Below are positions 1 through 7,781 of a stretch of 64,000 nt of DNA, piece by piece; position 1 is the stretch's first letter, and each line of letters begins with the position of its first letter. A model generated the notes under the pieces. That model made no database searches. It was not told the DNA's origin and saw only the letters and a program-made list of their open reading frames with translations. Position numbers and translations under genes: made by a program. This DNA comes from JAWSUT01 sp033549345 (GTDB lineage: Bacteria; Bacillota; Dethiobacteria; Dethiobacterales; Dethiobacteraceae): NCBI GenBank assembly GCA_033549345.1, contig JAWSUT010000010.1, positions 27,662 through 91,661 on the forward strand, read 5' to 3'.

Positions 1-1364
1 TTCCGCAGGCGGGCAGCCAGGGTGTGGCCAAGCTCCGTGATGTCTCCGGCCCCCATGGTGATAATTAAATCCCCCGGCCGGGCCATATTCAGTACGTTTT
101 CCACAATCTCTTCCGCATCGTCAAACTGCCGCGCATCGACACCGCGGGTGCGCACACGTTCGGCCAGCTCCGCCGATGAGACGCCGGGCATCGGTGCTTC
201 ACTGGCGGCATAAATTTTGTGCAAAAACACTTTATCTGCTTCGCTGAATGAATCGGCAAATTCATCAAGAAAAAACTGAGTTCGTGTATAGCGGTGCGGC
301 TGGAAAACAACAATGATGCGCTTGGGCTTGTTGGCACGGGCCGCTTTGAGGGTTACTTTAACTTCTGTGGGATGATGGGCATAGTCGTCAACTACAATAA
401 TGCCGTCTTTTTCCAGCAAAAACTGAAACCGCCTGTCGGCACCGCGAAACTCCCCCAGGCCTTCGCGGACATCTGCAAAGGAAACGCCGAGTTCAAGGCC
501 TACGGCAACGGCGGCCAGTGCGTTTTGCACATTGTGTTCACCGGGCACGTAAAGGCGGATTTCTCCCAGTTCTTCCCCCCGCTGGGTGACGGTAAAGCGG
601 CTCCCCCAGCCTTCCGTACGCACCCTGCGGGCACAAAAGTCGCCTTTGTGTATCCCGTAGGTAATCAGCTTTTTGATCTGTGTGGGAATCATGGTATCCA
701 GATACGGATCTTCCGCAAAAAGGACCGCTGTGCCCTCCGGTTTGATATTCTGTAAGAAACGACGGTAACCGTCAAGAAGAAGGTCAAAATCTCCCTTATA
801 GTGTTCCATATGGTCCTGCTCGATATTTGTGACCACAGCCAGAGCAGGCCGGTAGCGTAAAAATGAATTATCGCTTTCATCTGCCTCGGCTACCACATAC
901 TCCGTCTTGCCGATGCGGGCGTTACCGCCAAAATCAGAGAGGATACCGCCGATAAAGGCTGTCGGGTCAAGTCTGCCTTTGGTCAGCACTTTAGCCACCA
1001 TCGACGTCGTGGTGGTTTTACCGTGCGTACCGGCAATGGCAATGCCAAAGCGGCCGTTGACGAAATGTGCCAGCAGTTCTGAGCGGTGCCAGAGCATCAT
1101 TCCGGCATCTTTTGCCGCCCGCAGTTCCGCATTGTCTTCAGGGATAGCTGTGGAGTAAACCACAAGTCCGGCGCCTGTTACATATTCTGCGCTATGACCT
1201 TGATGAACTACGGCACCTTCGGCAGCCAGTTTTTCTGTGATGGCACTTTGCTTTTCATCGGAACCGCTCACCTCGTAGCCCAGATCCAGCAGGACCAGAG
1301 CCAGAGCACTCATTCCATATCCGCCAATACCAATAAAATGAATTCGTTTGATGTCCTTCAGCAA
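1..1364 (-). CDS. murC: UDP-N-acetylmuramate--L-alanine ligase (3' end outside window)
   Basis: Cytoplasmic Mur ligase that adds L-alanine to UDP-MurNAc in peptidoglycan precursor synthesis. The minus-strand frame reads continuously from 1364 to the window edge (454 codons), so only a few C-terminal residues are missing. Near the N-terminus is the dinucleotide-binding loop IHFIGIGGYGMSALA. The ATP-binding P-loop AGTHGKTTTTSM lies at about residues 110-120, and EADESDNSFLRY and NIEQDHMEHY follow. YAHHPTEVKVTL marks the C-terminal domain. I chose TTG at 1364 because AGAGGGG ends six bases upstream and the GxGxxG motif follows at once. No ATG precedes the motif in a sensible place. The gene sits alone behind a 396-bp gap rather than behind murG. 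Confidence 0.93.
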   Translation of the reverse strand, partial: MLKDIKRIHFIGIGGYGMSALALVLLDLGYEVSGSDEKQSAITEKLAAEGAVVHQGHSAEYVTGAGLVVYSTAIPEDNAELRAAKDAGMMLWHRSELLAHFVNGRFGIAIAGTHGKTTTTSMVAKVLTKGRLDPTAFIGGILSDFGGNARIGKTEYVVAEADESDNSFLRYRPALAVVTNIEQDHMEHYKGDFDLLLDGYRRFLQNIKPEGTAVLFAEDPYLDTMIPTQIKKLITYGIHKGDFCARRVRTEGWGSRFTVTQRGEELGEIRLYVPGEHNVQNALAAVAVGLELGVSFADVREGLGEFRGADRRFQFLLEKDGIIVVDDYAHHPTEVKVTLKAARANKPKRIIVVFQPHRYTRTQFFLDEFADSFSEADKVFLHKIYAASEAPMPGVSSAELAERVRTRGVDARQFDDAEEIVENVLNMARPGDLIITMGAGDITELGHTLAARLR

Positions 1365-1760
1365 AAGCTGACCCCTCTTTCCCAAACTTTCCGCTTTTTT
1401 AGTGTATGTTGCCAATCAAGAATTTTGAACTCTTTCCCGTTTATAAACATCTGTTCCGGCATATCCGGCACAGACAAAGCCGTTTCGTCAGCGGTTTGTG
1501 TCGAAGTCTCTCAGTTTTCAATGTCGAATAAAGCCGCATTTGTTTATGGAACAAAATTATGTAAATTACTTCGCTAACGAAGAATCTGCCCTTTTTATAC
1601 ATTTTACAGGCTCCATAGGGAGAAATGCCGTATAGTAATCCACAGTATGCACAGGTTTATCCACAGAAAACACCCTTATATTAACGATACATTAAATTTT
1701 ATCCACACAATCCACAGGTTGTTACCATAATTCGAATTGCTTGCTTCCGTAGTAACATTC
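1365..1760. other. AT-rich intergenic region between tsaD and murC
   Basis: A 396-bp gap with no convincing gene on either strand. Both neighbours are read on the minus strand, so it is the 3' flank of tsaD and the 5' flank of murC. The tsaD-proximal part (1630-1720) is AT-rich and carries the DnaA-box cluster listed separately. The murC-proximal part must hold the murC promoter and leader, but I cannot place a promoter with confidence. I see no intrinsic terminator directly after tsaD. Confidence 0.7.
1636..1716 (+). promoter_or_regulatory. DnaA-box cluster downstream of tsaD
   Basis: Two perfect TTATCCACA boxes (1657-1665 and 1699-1707) match the DnaA consensus TTATNCACA. TAATCCACA (1636-1644) and GTATGCACA (1645-1653) each differ from it at one position, and CAATCCACA (1708-1716) at two. 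All five lie in one orientation within 81 bp. No dnaA, dnaN or other replication gene is near, so this is not an obvious oriC. From memory, B. subtilis has a DnaA-box cluster in the gcp-ydiF intergenic region, next to the same gene (gcp is tsaD). A role in titrating DnaA or in DnaA-dependent control of murC is inference. Confidence 0.7.
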
Positions 1761-2786
1761 TCACCACACATGCCGTTTTGTGTCTAAAACAGGAGTGGCA
1801 TTTAAGTCGAGTCCTGCGAATCTTTGCTGCAGGAACAAATCATGCCCGGAGGCGGCCACCATGGCGGCATTATCGGTGCAAAGTTCCATCGGTGGGTAAA
1901 GAAGCCGGCGTCCGTCACTCTCGAGGGCCTGGGCCAGGCGGCTGCGCAGCCGTTTGTTGGCCGCCACGCCACCTGCCATGAGCACCGTCTTTGCCTGCCT
2001 GGCCTCGGCTGCAAGCCTTGTTTTTTCCACCAGAATTTCCACAACCGCATGCTGAAAAGAAGCTGCGACATCGGCGGTATTAAACGTTTCACCCCGCTGG
2101 CGGAATTTGTGCAGTGTATTGATCACGGCAGATTTCAATCCGGAAAATGAAAAATCATAGACATCTTCCTGCCCGGAGAAGGCGCGGGGGAAATCAAAGG
2201 CCTGGGGATCTCCCTCTGCCGATACCCGGTCTATGGCCGGGCCGCCGGGATAACCAAGGCCCAAAACTCTGGCCACCTTGTCAAATGCTTCTCCGGCCGC
2301 ATCGTCACGGGTTGAGCCCAAAAGTTCTGCATCCGTTCGCGAGGTCATATACAACAGGCTGGTGTGACCGCCGGAAACGACAAGACAGACAGCCGGGAAT
2401 GTCACATCGTGGGCCAGAAAATTGGCAGCCACATGCGATTTGATATGGTTGACTGCCACAAGAGGCTTACCCAGAGCAAACGCCAGCGTTTTGGCCGTGT
2501 TCACACCGACAAGAAGCGCGCCGACCAGGCCCGGGCCGTGCGTTACAGCAATGGCGGAGAGTTCGCCAAATTCCGTGCCTGCTTCCGTCAGTGCCTGTTC
2601 AATAACGAGGTTGACGGATTCAAGATGCCTGCGTGAGGCAATTTCGGGCACAACACCGCCAAACTTTTGATGCTCGGCAATCTGCGTGGCAATGACATTA
2701 CTTAGCATCGTTTGGCCGTCCGCTACCACAGCAGCGGCCGTCTCATCACAGGACGTTTCAATTCCGAGAATCAGTGTTTTTGTCAT
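1761..2786 (-). CDS. tsaD: tRNA N6-threonylcarbamoyladenosine transferase TsaD
   Basis: Catalytic subunit that moves the threonylcarbamoyl group onto A37 of ANN-decoding tRNAs. It acts in the cytoplasm with TsaB and TsaE, both encoded just upstream. The 341 residues match the family length. ASKHA-fold signatures include GIETSCDET near residue 8, GGVVPEIASRRH near 43, and the metal ligands H114 and H118 in NHIKSH. CTDNAAMVAASG near the C-terminus supplies the conserved Asp. It is the last gene of the thiL-tsaE-tsaB-rimI-X-tsaD run, 13 bases after the preceding stop. Confidence 0.97.
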   Translation of the reverse strand: MTKTLILGIETSCDETAAAVVADGQTMLSNVIATQIAEHQKFGGVVPEIASRRHLESVNLVIEQALTEAGTEFGELSAIAVTHGPGLVGALLVGVNTAKTLAFALGKPLVAVNHIKSHVAANFLAHDVTFPAVCLVVSGGHTSLLYMTSRTDAELLGSTRDDAAGEAFDKVARVLGLGYPGGPAIDRVSAEGDPQAFDFPRAFSGQEDVYDFSFSGLKSAVINTLHKFRQRGETFNTADVAASFQHAVVEILVEKTRLAAEARQAKTVLMAGGVAANKRLRSRLAQALESDGRRLLYPPMELCTDNAAMVAASGHDLFLQQRFAGLDLNATPVLDTKRHVW

Positions 2787-2799
2787 CTGTTCACATCCG

Positions 2800-3414
2800 T
2801 TACGGTAGAAGTTCCTGTTCTACCAGTTTCCCCAGGCGGGTTTCACCATAGTATCCGTCGTCTTTTTCTTCGGCCAGCAAAACACTGTTTAAATCATGAA
2901 AGATTCCTCTGGCTTTTACTAACCGCTGGTTGATAAACGGAGTGCCCCGGTCAAGCCCGGTCACCGCCAGGGAAAGTCCTTCTTCAATATCCTCTGCTGC
3001 GGCCTGTATCCACCGGTTATCCGCATCAAGCAGGGGAGCGGCCGAGGCGGTCCATACCGACTGCAGCGCTTCAACCTCTGCTCTGGCCTCTTCGGCGGTG
3101 AGTGTGGACGTGCGTGTATTGGAGCGGCGCAGAAAATGATATTCCTGCAAAATTCTGTCGCCTTCTTCTGCTGTTTCCACAACCAGAGAAAACAGGTTTG
3201 CTCCTGTTTCCGGCCCGAATTCCCGGTACAACTCGCCTTTGAGTGTCTCGCCGCTAAAGGCCTGCACGGCAGGCGGCGGCAGCATGGTTTGCGGTTCATA
3301 AAGATAAAACGCCCCAATGACGGTTATGGAAAGAATAAAGAAAAGAGAGCTAAAGAAGGCAATACGTGCCGCGCGGGTATGCAGGCAGAGTTTGGTGCAA
3401 ATTTTATCAAACAT
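2800..3414 (-). CDS. Single-pass membrane protein of unknown function in the t6A operon
   Basis: I do not recognise this 204-residue protein. It has a short basic N-terminus, one hydrophobic segment at about residues 17-37, and a predicted extracytoplasmic domain rich in Glu, Ala and Leu that looks helical. No Cys lipobox follows the hydrophobic stretch, so it is probably an anchored protein rather than a lipoprotein. It lies between rimI (13 bases upstream) and tsaD (13 bases downstream), so it is almost certainly co-transcribed with them. B. subtilis has no gene at this place in the equivalent operon. A link to tRNA modification is not supported by anything in its sequence. Confidence 0.85.
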   Translation of the reverse strand: MFDKICTKLCLHTRAARIAFFSSLFFILSITVIGAFYLYEPQTMLPPPAVQAFSGETLKGELYREFGPETGANLFSLVVETAEEGDRILQEYHFLRRSNTRTSTLTAEEARAEVEALQSVWTASAAPLLDADNRWIQAAAEDIEEGLSLAVTGLDRGTPFINQRLVKARGIFHDLNSVLLAEEKDDGYYGETRLGKLVEQELLP

Positions 3415-3427
3415 AGGTTCCTCCGTT

Positions 3428-3904
3428 CTATGACCGTCCGCCGGCCAAATTCTCGCAGACTGTGTCGAGGTTTTCCAGCCACATAATCAGTGCATCTTCA
3501 TCGTTATAGTATCCCGGCCGGGTACCGCATGCCAAAAATCCATGTTTCTGATAAAGCCTTTGCGCTTTGGTGTTGGAAGCACGTACTTCCAGGGTCATAC
3601 GTACCGCTCCCCGGGACGCGGCCTCAGCCATGATGTGCCGCAGCAGGGCATAGCCGATTCCTTTTCCCTGATGCTGGGGAGCCACCGCCAGGGTGGTAAT
3701 ATGGGCCTCATCCAGGACAGTCCAGATTCCCGCGTAGCCCACCACCTCATTATGTTCCACAGCCACATAATAAGAGGCAAAGTTATTGTCGAGTATTTCA
3801 CCAATAAACGCCTGCTTTGTCCAGGGAGCGGTAAAAACTTTCACTTCGATAGCCGCCACACTGTCCACATGGACAAACTTCATTTGCTCAATGACAGCTG
3901 TCAT
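3428..3904 (-). CDS. rimI: Ribosomal protein S18-alanine N-acetyltransferase RimI
   Basis: GNAT-family N-acetyltransferase, about 158 residues, of the RimI type that acetylates the N-terminal alanine of ribosomal protein S18. The acetyl-CoA loop HQGKGIGYALL and the C-terminal pattern AQRLYQKHGF are clear. I start it at ATG 3904, where GGGAGGAA lies six bases upstream; a longer frame to 3979 would add 25 unlikely residues. This start overlaps the end of tsaB by 17 bases, suggesting translational coupling. Placement between tsaB and tsaD is the usual Firmicute arrangement. Confidence 0.92.
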   Translation of the reverse strand: MTAVIEQMKFVHVDSVAAIEVKVFTAPWTKQAFIGEILDNNFASYYVAVEHNEVVGYAGIWTVLDEAHITTLAVAPQHQGKGIGYALLRHIMAEAASRGAVRMTLEVRASNTKAQRLYQKHGFLACGTRPGYYNDEDALIMWLENLDTVCENLAGGRS

Positions 3905-4625
3905 CAACGGTTCCTCCCTGACACACGCGCTGTTCATACCGGACTTCCGCCTCAGAGCGGCGCACATAGACGGGGACAAGATTGCGCCACGTCCGGCCGC
4001 GGCCGGCTTCCAGTGCGCTCAGGCCCAGCCTGGCCACAACCGCAGCACGGCAAATACCACCTTCAGGCGGCATGAAACAGGCACGCTCCCCCAACGCTTT
4101 TTCAATGGCTGGCCGGTGAACCGCCACACCATCTCCGACAAACAGCACCTGCTCATCACGGCCGGAGAGTTCCTCCAGCAGCCTGCTCAGGGGAAACGCC
4201 CGATCGTCGGTGACCCGCCCGGGGCTGTGGCCGGCCGTAAAGATTGCGTTGTACACCTGGTCGCGTCTGGCGTCCAGAATCGGCGCAATGACCCCCGGAA
4301 AATGCGGGTGCGCCGCGGCCAGCGCCTCCAGCGTGGAGACACCTACAAGCGGCACGTCCAGTGCCTGCCCCAGCGCCTTGGCCGTTACCATGCCGATACG
4401 GATACCGGTAAACGAACCGGGCCCTGCGGCCACGGCCACAGCACCAAGCCGAGCCGCGCTGAGTCCCGTATCCCGCAGCATCGTATCGATGAGAGGCAAG
4501 AGCCGCTCCGAATGTGTTTTTTTAACCTGCAAGTTGTATTCCGCCAGGGTTTGTTCCCCGGACACCACGGCGGCGCTGCAGACAAGCGTTGCCGTATCGA
4601 TTCCCAGTATATACACGTCCTTCAT
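3888..4625 (-). CDS. tsaB: tRNA threonylcarbamoyladenosine biosynthesis protein TsaB
   Basis: Partner of TsaD in threonylcarbamoyl transfer, about 245 residues. The N-terminal ILGIDTATLVCSAAVV is the ASKHA strand signature, and AAGPGSFTGIRIGM is the diagnostic TsaB motif. I start it at ATG 4625, because the residues encoded upstream have no family resemblance. This ATG overlaps the TsaE stop by four bases, a typical coupled junction. TsaB lacks the TsaD metal site and serves as a scaffold for the complex. Confidence 0.95.
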   Translation of the reverse strand: MKDVYILGIDTATLVCSAAVVSGEQTLAEYNLQVKKTHSERLLPLIDTMLRDTGLSAARLGAVAVAAGPGSFTGIRIGMVTAKALGQALDVPLVGVSTLEALAAAHPHFPGVIAPILDARRDQVYNAIFTAGHSPGRVTDDRAFPLSRLLEELSGRDEQVLFVGDGVAVHRPAIEKALGERACFMPPEGGICRAAVVARLGLSALEAGRGRTWRNLVPVYVRRSEAEVRYEQRVCQGGTVDDSCH

Positions 4626-5086
4626 CTCCCCAGAGACAAATCGTCGATGATTTTTTGATAGATTTCTGCATCGGCCAAAAAGGTAATCTGGCGGCAGGCG
4701 CCTTCTTCTCCGGTAATTCTGACCTGCAGTGCGGCAAGGGAAAAGAACCCGGCAAACCTGCCGGCCCATTCCACCAGGCTGACGCCCTCTCCGTCGAGAT
4801 ATTCGTCCATGCCCAGCTCATAGAGTTCCTCCTCTGCATCAAGGCGGTACAGGTCAAAATGGTAATACGGCAGCCGCCCCTGGTGCGCGTTGAGAATCGT
4901 AAACGTGGGGCTTTGGATTGGTGTTTCTACACCGAGTCCCCGGCCTACACCACGGGCAAACACCGTCTTTCCGGCACCCAGCTCTCCCTCAAGAAGCACC
5001 ACCGCGCCGGCGAAAAGGCGTTCGCCCAGCTGAGCGCCGAGCGCTTCCGTTTCCTGTTCACTGCATGTCTCTATTGTCCGTTCCAA
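4622..5086 (-). CDS. tsaE: tRNA threonylcarbamoyladenosine ATPase TsaE
   Basis: Small P-loop ATPase (154 residues) needed for turnover of the bacterial TsaBD complex. Walker A GELGAGKT is at residues 34-41. SPTFTILN, YHFDLYRL and SLVEWAGRF are the standard TsaE landmarks. It follows thiL by 13 bases and overlaps tsaB by four. The thiL-tsaE-tsaB-rimI order is the same as thiL-ydiB-ydiC-ydiD in B. subtilis. Confidence 0.96.
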   Translation of the reverse strand: MERTIETCSEQETEALGAQLGERLFAGAVVLLEGELGAGKTVFARGVGRGLGVETPIQSPTFTILNAHQGRLPYYHFDLYRLDAEEELYELGMDEYLDGEGVSLVEWAGRFAGFFSLAALQVRITGEEGACRQITFLADAEIYQKIIDDLSLGR

Positions 5087-5099
5087 AACATACCACCCT

Positions 5100-6101
5100 T
5101 TAGAAATGCTGAAATCCCTTAAACGATAGTGTTTCCCGTTTTCCGTCCTTTGTAACCATCAGCATTTCACTGCCGGTGGTCACTTCACCGATCGGGTGCA
5201 GGTCGGTGCCAAAGCGTTCCCGGTACGCGGCAGCAAGCTTGTCAAACGCTGCCGGTTTTACGGCACACAATATTTCATAATCTTCGCCGCCGTTTACAGC
5301 CAGCGCAAGCGGGTCAACATCCCGCAGGCGGGCGATGGCTTCGGCGGCCGGGTGCACCGGAATTTTCTCAGCAAAAAGCAGCGCACCGCAGCCGCTGGCC
5401 TCACAAATCTCTCCCAGGTCTTTGAGCAGTCCGTCAGAAATGTCCATGGCAGCCGTTACCTGGCCACCCGAGGCCAGAAAGGCAGCTTCCCCGATGCGCG
5501 GCACAGGGCGAAGATGGGCCTCCAGAGCCGCTTTGCGGATCTCTTCGGGGCAATTGATTTCGTTCTGTAAAAGAAGCAGCCCGGCGGCGGAGGCACCCAG
5601 CTCTCCCGTGACACACAGCAGGTCACCGGGGCCGGCACCGCTGCGCAGGAGCGCACGCTCGCGATCCACCTCACCCTGCACGGTCACACTTATCATCACC
5701 GGCCCGGGAGAGCCGACAATGTCTCCGCCGCTGATGGCCACGCCGTGACGCTCTGCCAGAGACTGCATCCCCCGGTAGAATTCCAGAATGAATGCAACGG
5801 AAAAACCCCTGGGCAGGGCCAGGGCCACATAGGCATGGCGGGGTAAACCTCCCATGGCGGCAATATCGCTGAGGTTGACTGCCAGAGATTTATATCCCAG
5901 GTCACGCGGTGAGGCGGCATCACGAAGAAAATGGACATCCTCAACCAATAAATCCTTGGAGGTGACCAGCCATTTTCCCTCTGCAGGCTTAGTCAGCGCT
6001 GCATCGTCACCGATGCCGACATACCCCTGCCCGCAATCCGCATCCACGATTCCGGATATCTTTTTTATCAGGCTCCGTTCGCCTATTTCATCAATTTTCA
6101 T
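5100..6101 (-). CDS. thiL: Thiamine-monophosphate kinase ThiL
   Basis: ATP-dependent kinase that turns thiamine monophosphate into thiamine diphosphate, the active cofactor. It is 333 residues, a usual size. The AIR-synthase-like fold shows in GIGDDAALTKP near residue 27, LAVNLSDIAAMGG, GGDIVGSPGPVMISV and MDISDGLLKDLG, which carry Mg-ATP-binding Asp residues. It heads the t6A cluster and is about 3 kb from the riboswitch-controlled thiM-thiW-thiC operon, which it complements. No riboswitch is visible in front of thiL. Confidence 0.96.
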   Translation of the reverse strand: MKIDEIGERSLIKKISGIVDADCGQGYVGIGDDAALTKPAEGKWLVTSKDLLVEDVHFLRDAASPRDLGYKSLAVNLSDIAAMGGLPRHAYVALALPRGFSVAFILEFYRGMQSLAERHGVAISGGDIVGSPGPVMISVTVQGEVDRERALLRSGAGPGDLLCVTGELGASAAGLLLLQNEINCPEEIRKAALEAHLRPVPRIGEAAFLASGGQVTAAMDISDGLLKDLGEICEASGCGALLFAEKIPVHPAAEAIARLRDVDPLALAVNGGEDYEILCAVKPAAFDKLAAAYRERFGTDLHPIGEVTTGSEMLMVTKDGKRETLSFKGFQHF

Positions 6102-6183
6102 AGATTACCACCTATTTTCTGATTATAGCGTTTCTTACCATAAAAAACAAGAAAGACGCCCTCATTCAAGGCTAACTGCAAAT

Positions 6184-6222
6184 AAAATGAAGACGCGGGG
6201 ACAGGTTCCGCGTCTTCATTTT
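6184..6222 (+). repeat. Invariant-loop hairpin repeat, copy A
   Basis: A 15-bp perfect stem (AAAATGAAGACGCGG with its complement) encloses the loop GGACAGGTT. It lies in the thiL-cytochrome intergenic region. This is one of six related copies in the window (also at 17644, 17729, 40579, 40666 and 42643). Short reading frames starting MKTRGQVP inside such copies are artefacts of the repeat. Confidence 0.9.
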
Positions 6223-6287
6223 ACCCGAGTCACGTCCACAGAAATTTTAGCACCGGGGCAGGCAGTGTGAGGACAGTAAGCCGTTAA

Positions 6288-6770
6288 CTATCTAGCGCCG
6301 CTTAAATCAGGTGTCACAAGCAGGTTCAGGCCGTGTCCGGCGTCCCTGTGGCACTCCAGGCAGGACCTGTCTTCCCGGACCAGGTCATAGTGGTTAACGC
6401 TGCTGTTGCCAAGCGGTGTCGCCTGGGGGAAGTTTCTGTAGTCTCCCACATGGCAGCTAAAACAGTTTTGTTCAAATATTTTGGCCTGGATGGGCAGAGA
6501 ATACTGGCGTGTAATTGTTTGGTAGAGGTAATTCAGCCCCCTTGACTTTGCTTCTATTTTACCGACAAAACCCCGCATTTCGTGGCAGTGAAGACAGTTA
6601 ACATCATTGTGGGGAGAGGCTTCCCATGATTCAACATAGGGCTCGAGGAAATGGCAGCGGTTGCAAAACCGGGTCGGGTGAGACGTGACATAGTAGGTTG
6701 TCATAAACAACATGTAAAATACCAGAATTGCGCCGATACCAAGCAAAGCAACAATCCAAGCTTTTTTCAT
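6288..6770 (-). CDS. NapC/NrfH-type tetrahaem cytochrome c
   Basis: Membrane-anchored multihaem c-type cytochrome of the NapC/NirT/NrfH kind, which passes electrons from the quinol pool to a periplasm-side reductase. One N-terminal membrane anchor spans about residues 4-28. Four CxxCH haem sites follow: C36-H40, C59-H63, C103-H107 and C137-H141. The 160-residue length fits NrfH better than the longer NapC proteins. No nrfA, napA or other reductase gene is adjacent, so its electron acceptor is unknown. It is transcribed alone, downstream of the DUF1287 gene and separated from it by about 127 bases. Confidence 0.9.
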   Translation of the reverse strand: MKKAWIVALLGIGAILVFYMLFMTTYYVTSHPTRFCNRCHFLEPYVESWEASPHNDVNCLHCHEMRGFVGKIEAKSRGLNYLYQTITRQYSLPIQAKIFEQNCFSCHVGDYRNFPQATPLGNSSVNHYDLVREDRSCLECHRDAGHGLNLLVTPDLSGAR

Positions 6771-6897
6771 TTGATCATTCCTTAGCCAGATTCTTTCTCA
6801 CTTATCCTTTCCCCGGCAAAAGGAAAACATGCAAAAAATACCCTGCAAGCTTTACAGGGCCTTATCATTGATTTTAAGCAGTCAGTGCTTACTCTCT

Positions 6898-7557
6898 TTA
6901 CAGTCCGGCAGGGTAGCGGTAATGCCCGATTATCTCCCAGCGGAGCAGGCAATCTTCCTCTCTGGTTATTCCGCCGTTATGGATCACAAGCGGGATGCCT
7001 TTCCTGTTTTTTCTGTCGCTGATAACCCCGCAGTGGAGCCGCCCGTCGGGAAAACGCCAGTAGACAATATCACCCCACTGCCACTGGTCCGTGTGGCCTC
7101 TTACGTCCAGTGTAAGCGCCTGGCCAAATCTCTCAAAATAGCGCATCTGGTTGGGCACCCGTCGATGGTCAATGTTACTGTCCGGTGCACCCAGGCCCCA
7201 GTTTTGGGGGTACAGCTCAAAATGATCCTTCATATCTTCGTGGATTCTCTCCTGCAGGTCAATACCCGCGTGACGTAATGCGCGAATAACCACATCGGTG
7301 CAGGCGCCGCGATCCGCCGGCACATCCCCACCCGGATAACTGATTACAGCATACGCTGCATCGTAGGTGACTCTATCCTTCACTTCCCGGCGCGCGCCAA
7401 GCAGAATTAAGTCGGCAGTGGTTAATTCCTGTGGAGATTTTTCCTCCACTGGAGAGGGAATCCGCTCTGGCGCAGGCGCAAATACACTGCCCCGGAAATA
7501 TAATATACTCAAGATAGCTGCTGTGAAAACGAGTAAAACTATAACCCGCCTGACCAT
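6898..7557 (-). CDS. DUF1287 secreted or membrane-anchored protein
   Basis: About 219 residues with one N-terminal hydrophobic segment (about residues 3-22) and a DUF1287 domain. Landmarks are DRGACTDVVIRALRHAGIDL, DSNIDHRRVPNQM, WQWGDIVYW and HCGVISD. Conserved Cys and His residues in these motifs suggest an NlpC/P60-like cysteine hydrolase, but that function is inference. I start it at ATG 7557, where AAAGGAGA lies a few bases upstream; the frame extends to 7638 without a better site. It is the nearest gene upstream of the tetrahaem cytochrome. Confidence 0.85.
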   Translation of the reverse strand: MVRRVIVLLVFTAAILSILYFRGSVFAPAPERIPSPVEEKSPQELTTADLILLGARREVKDRVTYDAAYAVISYPGGDVPADRGACTDVVIRALRHAGIDLQERIHEDMKDHFELYPQNWGLGAPDSNIDHRRVPNQMRYFERFGQALTLDVRGHTDQWQWGDIVYWRFPDGRLHCGVISDRKNRKGIPLVIHNGGITREEDCLLRWEIIGHYRYPAGL

Positions 7558-7781
7558 GAAAATCTCCTTTCCCCTGCTTACCTGATAGTGTATATTCCTC
7601 ACAGACAGATACGTTTCCTTCGCCGTTACTTCTTTCACCGAAAAGAAACCGCCTTTTTCTTTGTAGACTCAGACATTTCTTACAGAAAAATTAACCCCGG
7701 GGTATAGAATTTGCCCGTCAGTAAATATTAGGTTATACTGGAAGAAACCTTTTAAAATAAACGTTTCAGGGGTGAATATAC

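Noticed and set aside
294..755. Plus-strand reading frame of 153 codons
   Set aside because: It is antisense to murC, which has full family motifs on the minus strand.
1636..1716. Possible chromosomal origin (oriC)
   Set aside because: No dnaA, dnaN, recF, gyrB or DNA-unwinding AT tract pattern nearby; better read as a DnaA-box cluster away from oriC.
6184..6270. Short proteins starting MKTRGQVPR in several places
   Set aside because: They arise only from the hairpin repeat sequence and are not conserved outside it.
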